From contig JBBRAH010000023.1 of the NCBI GenBank assembly GCA_038206985.1, positions 1 through 53,556 on the forward strand: a stretch of 53,556 bases of DNA, read 5' to 3'. The DNA comes from CAXMST01 sp038206985 (GTDB lineage Bacteria > Actinomycetota > Thermoleophilia > Solirubrobacterales > 70-9). Positions 47,719-53,556 of this stretch are shown here, piece after piece. The position numbers and the translations under genes were made by a program. Every line of letters starts with the position of its first letter. Position 1 is the first letter of the stretch. The notes under the pieces were generated by a model. That model saw nothing but the letters and a program-made list of their open reading frames with translations. It did no database searches and had not been told where the DNA came from.

Positions 47719-48159
47719 TCAGAAGACCTGGGCTTCTAAGAAGCCTGCGAAGAGCACGGCCACGCCGCCGATTTCGGCGACGATCAGGGCCCACATGAAG
47801 GCATGGGTGCCGGCAACCGGTTCGCGGAACTGGTTGTCGGTGTCCTTGCGCCACCCATGGAAGCTGTAGATCGCGATCGCGCCGACGAAGAAGGCGATCG
47901 CGGCGAAGGCGGCGATCGTGTTGACGGCGGTGCTCCAGCCTGAGAGTTCGACGAAGACGGCGAGCAGCAGGGTCGCGAACGCGTAGAGCAGGGCAGCGCG
48001 GTGCGCCGTGTCCACGTAGGGGTGGGCGAGAGCGTCGGCTGAGCTGGCCATCTGCAGGTACTTCCAGACGCCGAGCAGCAGCGCCCAGATGAAGATCAGG
48101 CCGGCGGCAACCAGCACGGCGAGGGTGTCTGATCCGAGCCCGGCGTCCATGGCTGCCAT
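47719..48159 (-). CDS. four-helix integral membrane protein, downstream of ileS
   Basis: 146 residues: VLVAAGLIFIWALLLGVWKY, AALLYAFATLLLAVFVELSG, NTIAAFAAIAFFVGAIAIYS and AFMWALIVAEIGGVAVLFAG as four helices, with a short basic loop (FHGWRKDTDNQFRE). No family named with confidence. It starts 6 bp after the ileS stop; the purine run GGGGAAG fits best with the second ATG (48150), which would give 143 residues. It converges with trxA. Confidence 0.65.
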   Translation of the reverse strand: MAAMDAGLGSDTLAVLVAAGLIFIWALLLGVWKYLQMASSADALAHPYVDTAHRAALLYAFATLLLAVFVELSGWSTAVNTIAAFAAIAFFVGAIAIYSFHGWRKDTDNQFREPVAGTHAFMWALIVAEIGGVAVLFAGFLEAQVF

Positions 48160-48165
48160 CTTCCC

Positions 48166-51100
48166 CTAAGCGGGAGCGGAGCGCGTGATGCCGATCCGCA
48201 GGTCGAGGCCGTCCACCTCGACCGCGGTCCCACCTTCGGCACCCGCGAAGGTGACCGAATCGGCGAGCACCTCCCCGACCACGTACTGCTCGTGTGCGCG
48301 GGAGGCGGCGAGCACCTGCTGATCCCCACCCAGCGCCAGGGCGATCCGGTCGGTCACTTCCAGGCCCGCCTCCTTGCGCTCGTTCTGAACGGCGCGGACG
48401 ATCTCGCGGGCCAGGCCCTCGCGGCGTAGGTCGTCGTCGAGGTCGAGCGCCAGGGCGACCGCGCGGCCGGCCTCCGATTCGACCATGTAGCCGTCGAGCG
48501 GCTGCATCACGAGGGTGAAGTCCTCAGGGTGGAGCGTGTGATCGGAGCCGTCGACGTTGATCCCGATCATGCGCTCACCGGCGATCGCCTCGCGCACGTG
48601 GTCGGGATCGAGGGACTCGACCGCCGCTGCCACCTGGGGCATCTCCTTGCCGAAGCGCGGGCCAAGCGAGCGGTAGTTGGGCTTGACGCTGTAGTCGGCC
48701 AACTCGCCCTCCTCGGTGACGAACTCGAGTTCCTTGACGTTGAGCTCGGCCCGCACCACGTCGGCAAAGCTGTCGATGGTGCGGCGCTCGGCCTCGGTGG
48801 CGACGATCACGGCCTTCGCCAGCGGCTGGCGCATCTTCACCTGGGCGTGGGCGCGGGCCGCCCGGCCCAGCTCGACCGCGCGGCGCGCGGCCTCCATACC
48901 GGCCTCGAGTGCTTCGTCGCGGCGCTCGCCGTCAACGACCGGGAAATCGGTGAGGTGGACCGAGTGCTCGCTGCTCGCATCGCTGCCGTGCGCGAGGTTG
49001 GACCAGACGGCGTCGGCGGTGAACGGGGTGAACGGAGCGAGGAGCTGGGATGTCTCAAGGAGGCAGTGGCGCAGCGTGCCGAAAGCGGCGGGGTCGCCCT
49101 CCCAGAAGCGGCGCCGGCCGACGCGCACGTACCAGTTGGAGAGCTCATCGACGTAGGCTGCGATCGCCTTGCCGGCCGTGGTCGAGTCGAAGTCGTCGAG
49201 CGCGGCGCGCACGGTCGCGGTGGTCTGCTCCAGGCGCGATACCGCCCAGCGGTCGAGCCGCTCCGCCGAGCCCCCGGGGGAGACGTAGCCGTCGTGATCG
49301 GGTGGCGCGGGCGCGTCGTCGGGGTTGATCCCCTCGGCGTTGGCGTAGAGCACATAGAAGGCGTACGTGTTCCAGAGCGTCAGCAGGAACTGCCGGACCG
49401 ACTCGCCCACGGTGTCGGCGCTGAAGCGGTAGCCGGCCCAGGGCTGCTGGGAGGCGAGGTAGTACCAGCGGAAGGCATCGGCGCCGTGCGCGTCGATCAC
49501 CTCGTGTGGATCGACCAGGTTGCCCAGTCGCTTGCTCATCTTGCGGCCCCCAGTGTCGAGGATCAGGCCGAGGCAGACGCAGTTGAGGTAGTCGGTCTGA
49601 TCGAAGAGCAGCACCGACTCGGCGAGCTGGGAGTAGAACCAGCCACGCGTCTGGTCGATCGCCTCGCAGATGAACTGGGCCGGGAGGCGCTCCTTGAACA
49701 GCTCCTCGTTCTCGAACGGGTAGTGGTACTGCGCGAAGGGCATCGCGCCGCTGTCGTACCAGGTGTCGATCACCTCGGGGACGCGCCGCATCGTGCCCTG
49801 CCCGCCGCAGCCGGAGCAGTCGAGCGTGATCTCGTCGACGAAGGGCCGGTGCAGGTCCTCGGGCACCTCGCCGCCTCGCTCCAGCAGGTCGGCGCGCGAG
49901 CCGGCGCAGAAGCGCTCGTCGCAGTCGGCCTCCCCACATTCCCAGATCGGCAGCGGGGTGCCCCAATAGCGGGAACGGGACAGAGCCCAGTCGACGTTGC
50001 CCTCCAGCCACTTGCCAAAGCGCCCTTCCTTGATGTGCTCGGGACGCCAGCCGATCCGCTCGTTCTCGGCGAGCATCCGCTCGCGTACCTCGGAGGTCCG
50101 GATGTACCAGGTGTTCTTGGCGTAGTACAGGAGCGCGGTGTCGCAGCGCCAGCAGTGCGGGTAGGCGTGCTCGTAGTCGATCGCTTTGAACAGCTTGCCC
50201 GCCTCGCGCAGCGCCTCGACGATCTCGGGGTTGTGGTGGTAGACGAGCTTGCCCTGGAAGTCGGGCACGCGCTCGTCGTAGTGGCCGTCGAGCTTGACCG
50301 GGTTCTGCAGCGTCATCCCGTACTGCTCGCCGAGCCGGAAGTCGTCCTCGCCGAAGGCCAGCGCCGTGTGCACCAGGCCGGTGCCGTCCTCGGTTGTGAC
50401 GAAGTCGCCGAGCAGCACCGTGTGGCCGTGCGGGCCGAAGTCCTCGCCGGAGATGTAGGAAAACGGCGCCTCGTAGCGGGCTCCTTCCATCGCGGCCCCG
50501 CTGAGCTTGCCGTGCACCGTGTGCCCCTCGCCGAGCACCCGCTCGGCCAGCGCCTCGGCCACGACCAGCACCTCGTCGGAGCCGGCCGGGCTGGCCCGCA
50601 CGTAGGTGATCTCGCCACCGGCGGCGACGGCAGCGTGCGAGATCAGGGTCCAGGGGGTCGTCGTCCAGACGACGAGGTTGTCCCCCACACACAGGCCCGG
50701 CACCTCCTCCGCCTCGCGTCCGGGGGCGCCGGGGGCTCCAAGGGCCTCGGTGACCGGCAGGCGGACGTAGACCGAGGGATCGATGACGTCCTTGTAGCCG
50801 AGCGCCACCTCGTGCGAGCTGAGCGCGGTGCCGCAGCGCGGGCAGTAGGGGACGACCTTGTGACCCTCGTAGAGTCGCTCGGCATCCCAGATCTTGCGTA
50901 GGGACCACCACACCGATTCGATGTAGTCGTCGTCCATCGTCACGTAGGGATCGTCGAGGTCGATCCAGTGGCCGATGCGCTCGACCAGGCGGTTCCAGTC
51001 GCCGACGTAGCGGAACACCGATTCGCGGCAGCGCGCGTTGAACTCGGCGATCCCGAAGTCCTCGATCTGCTCCTTGGAGGAGATTCCGAGCTCCTTCTCG

Positions 51101-51393
51101 ACCTCGAGCTCGACCGGCAGGCCGTGGCAGTCCCAGCCGCCCTTGCGCGGCACGTCGTAGCCACACATCGAGCGGTACCGGGGGTAGATGTCCTTGAAGA
51201 CGCGGCTCAGAACATGGTGGGATCCGGGCTTACCGTTTGCGGTGGGCGGGCCCTCGTAGAACATCCACAGCGGCCCGCCCTCGCGCAGCTCGAGCTGGCG
51301 TTTGAAGGTCTCGCCCTCGCGCCAGCGCTCGAGGACCTGCTCCTCGAGCGCGGGGAAGGACTGCTTGGTGTCGACGGGGTCGTAACGGGCCAC
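48166..51393 (-). CDS. ileS: isoleucine--tRNA ligase, GSHH (eukaryote-like/actinobacterial) type
   Basis: 1075 residues. Class I HIGH equivalent is GKPGSHHVLSRVFKD (about 51-65) after MFYEGPPTAN; KMSKRLGN is near 618. The editing domain lies about 200-420. Cys pairs YCPRCG, ECGEADCDERFC and LDCSGCGG suggest zinc sites; the anticodon domain fills about 690-900. The GSHH form and length match the mycobacterial, mupirocin-resistant IleRS2-like class. A TAAACT -10 (complement of 51405-51410) lies 11 nt before the GTG. No T-box was expected or seen, since the leader is only a few nt. Confidence 0.96.
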   Translation of the reverse strand: MARYDPVDTKQSFPALEEQVLERWREGETFKRQLELREGGPLWMFYEGPPTANGKPGSHHVLSRVFKDIYPRYRSMCGYDVPRKGGWDCHGLPVELEVEKELGISSKEQIEDFGIAEFNARCRESVFRYVGDWNRLVERIGHWIDLDDPYVTMDDDYIESVWWSLRKIWDAERLYEGHKVVPYCPRCGTALSSHEVALGYKDVIDPSVYVRLPVTEALGAPGAPGREAEEVPGLCVGDNLVVWTTTPWTLISHAAVAAGGEITYVRASPAGSDEVLVVAEALAERVLGEGHTVHGKLSGAAMEGARYEAPFSYISGEDFGPHGHTVLLGDFVTTEDGTGLVHTALAFGEDDFRLGEQYGMTLQNPVKLDGHYDERVPDFQGKLVYHHNPEIVEALREAGKLFKAIDYEHAYPHCWRCDTALLYYAKNTWYIRTSEVRERMLAENERIGWRPEHIKEGRFGKWLEGNVDWALSRSRYWGTPLPIWECGEADCDERFCAGSRADLLERGGEVPEDLHRPFVDEITLDCSGCGGQGTMRRVPEVIDTWYDSGAMPFAQYHYPFENEELFKERLPAQFICEAIDQTRGWFYSQLAESVLLFDQTDYLNCVCLGLILDTGGRKMSKRLGNLVDPHEVIDAHGADAFRWYYLASQQPWAGYRFSADTVGESVRQFLLTLWNTYAFYVLYANAEGINPDDAPAPPDHDGYVSPGGSAERLDRWAVSRLEQTTATVRAALDDFDSTTAGKAIAAYVDELSNWYVRVGRRRFWEGDPAAFGTLRHCLLETSQLLAPFTPFTADAVWSNLAHGSDASSEHSVHLTDFPVVDGERRDEALEAGMEAARRAVELGRAARAHAQVKMRQPLAKAVIVATEAERRTIDSFADVVRAELNVKELEFVTEEGELADYSVKPNYRSLGPRFGKEMPQVAAAVESLDPDHVREAIAGERMIGINVDGSDHTLHPEDFTLVMQPLDGYMVESEAGRAVALALDLDDDLRREGLAREIVRAVQNERKEAGLEVTDRIALALGGDQQVLAASRAHEQYVVGEVLADSVTFAGAEGGTAVEVDGLDLRIGITRSAPA

Positions 51394-51501
51394 GGGGCCC
51401 GCGGAGTTTAGGCGGGCGGCGCCGGATCCCCCGACCCGGCCCCCGTGGCCCGGCGGGGCGTCCGCCGAGCCGCCGCCGGCGCATCTCTAGGCTTCCCGGC
51501 G

Positions 51502-51966
51502 ATGAAGCGCCTGCTGCCGGCGCTGCTCGCCGCGGGTGTTCTCGTGGCCTGCGGTTCCGAGAGTCCGACCACTCCGACCGCCTGTCTGCAGGGGAATGGC
51601 GCATATCTGCGGGCCGTCAAGGACGCTCCGCAGAGCGCCGAGCTCGAACCCGGCGTGCCGATCAGCGCCTGCCTCGTTCCGGACCAGCCCAGCTCCCAGC
51701 TGGGCACTGTGGGCAGCGCGGTCGTTGCGGCCGCGACCGCGCTCAACGCCGAGGCAGCCAGGGATCCGGACGGCAGGGCGGCGACTCAGCTCGGCTACCT
51801 GGTCGGCGCCGTCGAGGAGGGCGCCTCGGGGACAGCCGGCATCCACACCGATCTCGTGCGCAGGATCAACAGCGCGGCCCGCTTCAGCGAGAATGACCAG
51901 GGCCTCGGTGCCGAGTTCGAGCGCACCTACGGAGCCGGCTACGCCGCTGCGCGAGCTGCGGGCTGA
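51502..51966 (+). CDS. small predicted lipoprotein
   Basis: 154 residues. MKRLLPALLAAGVLVACGSE is a signal peptide with lipobox Val-Ala-Cys (Cys17). The mature part starts with a Ser/Pro/Thr-rich linker, includes a second Cys pair (TACLQ, SACLVP) that could form a disulfide, and ends in Ala-rich helices (AAARAAG). Function unknown. TAGGCT (51488-51493) ends 8 nt before the ATG. Confidence 0.7.
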   Translation: MKRLLPALLAAGVLVACGSESPTTPTACLQGNGAYLRAVKDAPQSAELEPGVPISACLVPDQPSSQLGTVGSAVVAAATALNAEAARDPDGRAATQLGYLVGAVEEGASGTAGIHTDLVRRINSAARFSENDQGLGAEFERTYGAGYAAARAAG

Positions 51967-52046
51967 GCCCCGCCCCGGTAGGTTCCCGGCCCGATCCAGG
52001 ATCGAAGACTTCCCAACCGCAAACTTTGACGACAGACGGAGGCAGC

Positions 52047-53390
52047 ATGAGCGAGCAGACTGAAACCACGGAGAAGCTCTGGGGCGGAGAGACGGACAAG
52101 GCGGTCGCCAACTTCCCGGTTTCCGGGCAGCGGGTCCCGCTCCCGGTGATCCACTGGCTGGGGCGGATCAAGGCTGCCGCCGCGCGGACCAACGCCGAGC
52201 TCGGGCTGCTCGACGAAGCCGTCGCCGACCGGATCGCCGAGGCCGGCGACGCGGTAGGACGCGGCGAGTACGACAACCAGTTCCCCGTCGATGTATTCCA
52301 GACCGGTTCCGGCACCTCCTCCAACATGAACACCAACGAGGTGCTCGCGAACATCGCCAACCAGACCGAAGGGGATCCGGCTCATCAGAACGACCACGTC
52401 AACATGGGCCAGTCCTCCAACGACGTCTTCCCCTCCGCGGTGCACCTCGCGGCGCTGGATCAGACGGTCAACGAATTGCTGCCGGCGATGGAAGACCTGA
52501 CGGTGGCGCTGAGCGCCAAGGCCGACGAGTTTTCCCACATCGTCAAGGCCGGCCGCACCCACCTGATGGATGCGGTTCCGGTGACCCTCGGCCAGGAGTT
52601 CGGCGGCTACGCGGCGCAGATCCGCCTGGGCACCGAGCGCGTGCGGGGAACGCTGACCCGGGTCGGGCAGATCCCGCTCGGCGGCACGGCGACCGGCACC
52701 GGGCTGAACACCCACGCGGAGTTCGCCCACCGAACCAGGGCGAGGCTCGCCGAGGGCTCCGGCCTCGACATCTTCGAGCCGCACGACCGCTTCGAGGCGC
52801 AGGCCAACCGCGACTCACTCGTCGAGCTCTCAGGGGCGCTCAAGGTGGTTGCCGCATCGCTGATCAAGATCTCCAACGACCTGGCGCTGATGGGCTCCGG
52901 CCCGCGGGTCGGCCTCGCCGAGCTGCGACTGCCGGAGCTGCAGAAGGGCTCCTCGATCATGCCCGGCAAGGTCAATCCGGTGATCCCCGAGGTCTGCATC
53001 CAGGTCGGCGATCAAGTGATCGGCAACGACGCCGCGATCACGATGGCCGGCTCGCAGGGCCAGTTCGAGCTGAACGTGCGCGTGCCGCTGATCGCGAAGA
53101 ACCTGCTCGAGTCGATCCAGCTACTCACCTCCGCCTGCCGCCTACTCGACACGAAGGTGATCCAGGGGGTCGAGGCCAACCTCGAGGCCAACAAGGCCTC
53201 AGCTGAGGGGACCCTGGCGACAGCGACGGCGCTCAATCCCTTCATCGGCTACGACAAGGCGGCCGAGATCGTCAAGACGGCAGCCGAGTCAGGCCGACCG
53301 CTGCGCGAGGTCGCGCTCGAGCTGGGCGTGGACGAGGCGACCCTCGACGAGGCCCTCGACCACGCCAAGATGGCCCGCCCGCACGGCTAG
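52047..53390 (+). CDS. fumC: fumarate hydratase, class II
   Basis: 447 residues. Fumarase hydrates fumarate to malate in the TCA cycle. KLWGGETDKAVANFPVSGQR, FQTGSGTSSNMNTNEVL, AGRTHLMDAVPVTLGQEFGG (active-site His) and the signature GSSIMPGKVNPVIPEV (catalytic Ser loop) are all present. It is somewhat shorter than E. coli FumC mainly at the N-terminus. ATG 52047 has a GGAGG-type ribosome site at short spacing. Aspartase is similar but usually lacks this exact pattern; fumarase is preferred. Confidence 0.92.
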   Translation: MSEQTETTEKLWGGETDKAVANFPVSGQRVPLPVIHWLGRIKAAAARTNAELGLLDEAVADRIAEAGDAVGRGEYDNQFPVDVFQTGSGTSSNMNTNEVLANIANQTEGDPAHQNDHVNMGQSSNDVFPSAVHLAALDQTVNELLPAMEDLTVALSAKADEFSHIVKAGRTHLMDAVPVTLGQEFGGYAAQIRLGTERVRGTLTRVGQIPLGGTATGTGLNTHAEFAHRTRARLAEGSGLDIFEPHDRFEAQANRDSLVELSGALKVVAASLIKISNDLALMGSGPRVGLAELRLPELQKGSSIMPGKVNPVIPEVCIQVGDQVIGNDAAITMAGSQGQFELNVRVPLIAKNLLESIQLLTSACRLLDTKVIQGVEANLEANKASAEGTLATATALNPFIGYDKAAEIVKTAAESGRPLREVALELGVDEATLDEALDHAKMARPHG

Positions 53391-53415
53391 GAGGTCGGGC
53401 GCGGTCGGAGGGCCG

Positions 53416-53556
53416 CTAGCCCGTCTGGGCTTCGCGGCCGTGCATCGAGCGCGAGTCCTGCAGGCTCGAGGCGTGCGCGTCAAGCGAGCTGGGCAGCGCG
53501 ACCGTGACCCGGTCGAGGCCGAGGGGCAGCGAGGTGGCCGCTGAGACGTCCGCCGC
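53416..53556 (-). CDS. C-terminal 46 residues of an unknown protein cut by the right edge
   Basis: On the minus strand a frame enters from the right edge and stops at TAG 53416-53418. It reads SLPLGLDRVTVALPSSLDAH and then SMHGREAQTG, with the coding-like third-position GC of this genome. No family can be named from 46 residues. It converges with fumC, 25 bp apart. Confidence 0.5.
   Translation of the reverse strand, partial: AADVSAATSLPLGLDRVTVALPSSLDAHASSLQDSRSMHGREAQTG

Noticed and set aside
47716..47745. Two small hairpins at the end of trxA
   Set aside because: AGGTC/GACCT and GGCTTC/GAAGCC overlap the coding end of the convergent membrane-protein gene and are short; not called as terminators.
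48529..50901. A 790-codon open frame antisense to ileS
   Set aside because: It mirrors the real gene: in very GC-rich DNA the opposite frame with G/C in the matching codon position stays open. It shows no domain and is rich in Val/Gly/Leu/Asp, as expected for a shadow.
1..53556. CRISPR array, tRNA or rRNA genes, insertion sequence, prophage
   Set aside because: No regularly spaced direct repeats, cloverleaf-like intergenic segments, transposase or integrase motifs were found. The groEL patch has no recombinase.

Overview
The window is about 53.5 kb of very GC-rich bacterial chromosome. It is dense with short-gapped genes on both strands. The gene families point to a deep-branching actinobacterium of the Thermoleophilia/Solirubrobacterales kind. 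The pointers are a PafB-PafC fusion, a PAC2-family protein, an actinobacterial 7Fe ferredoxin, an IleRS of the GSHH (mycobacterial) type, a DUF2342 zincin, a CIRCE-controlled groESL operon, and a lysine-rich surface-protein tail like those common in that class. The assignment is inference; there is no rRNA gene here to test it. No tRNA, rRNA, CRISPR array, phage or intact insertion sequence was seen.

Layout. 1-6.1 kb: a flavin amine oxidase (cut by the window edge), an OB-HD YhaM-like nuclease, a small membrane protein, fused pafBC, an MBL-fold hydrolase and a PPOX-family protein. 6.1-11.1 kb: an rmlA-rmlD-rmlB-rmlC operon for dTDP-L-rhamnose, coupled to a thiolase-like gene. 11.1-11.8 kb: a VapBC-type toxin-antitoxin pair. 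11.8-24.0 kb: an Lhr helicase, a flippase-like membrane protein, an M23 peptidase divergent from a Nei-type glycosylase, FIST and HD-GYP genes divergent from a Crp-like regulator plus a PCMT-like methyltransferase, then ASCH and SRPBCC proteins. 24.0-27.6 kb: a DUF2254 membrane protein and groES-groEL. 27.6-29.0 kb: a scarred accessory patch with a truncated surface-protein tail, a DUF4160/DUF2442 pair and a 218-bp broken copy of the groEL 3' end. 29.0-36.7 kb: a GGDEF cyclase, an NAD(P)-binding epimerase-like protein, ferredoxin, Mrp ATPase, a DJ-1/PfpI protein, a small Rho-N-like protein, a Lys/Ala-rich DNA-binding-like protein, a zincin and an inositol-phosphatase-family protein. 36.7-53.5 kb: a UvrD-like helicase/Fe-S nuclease, PAC2, a second YhaM-like protein, ArfB, two half-size TauE/SafE proteins, OtsB, PolX, a polyprenol-phosphate sugar transferase, thioredoxin, ileS, a lipoprotein, fumC and the tail of an unknown gene.

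The most striking window-wide signal is the promoter layout. At least 16 genes carry a sigma70-type -10 hexamer (TANNNT or GANNNT) that ends exactly 6 or 7 nt before the start codon, which predicts leaderless mRNAs. A few more have spacings of 8-13 nt. This rule decides several start codons and suggests one ATC start. It also exposes very short divergent intergenic regions in which one A/T-rich step serves both strands, best seen at 43400-43417.

The best candidates for something new are the groEL 3'-end duplication with its enclosed module, the symmetric leaderless promoters, a helicase-nuclease with Arg in place of the Walker A Lys, a thiolase-like protein lacking the usual Cys coupled to rhamnose synthesis, and a 9-bp in-frame repeat spanning the overlap of both genes in the toxin-antitoxin pair.
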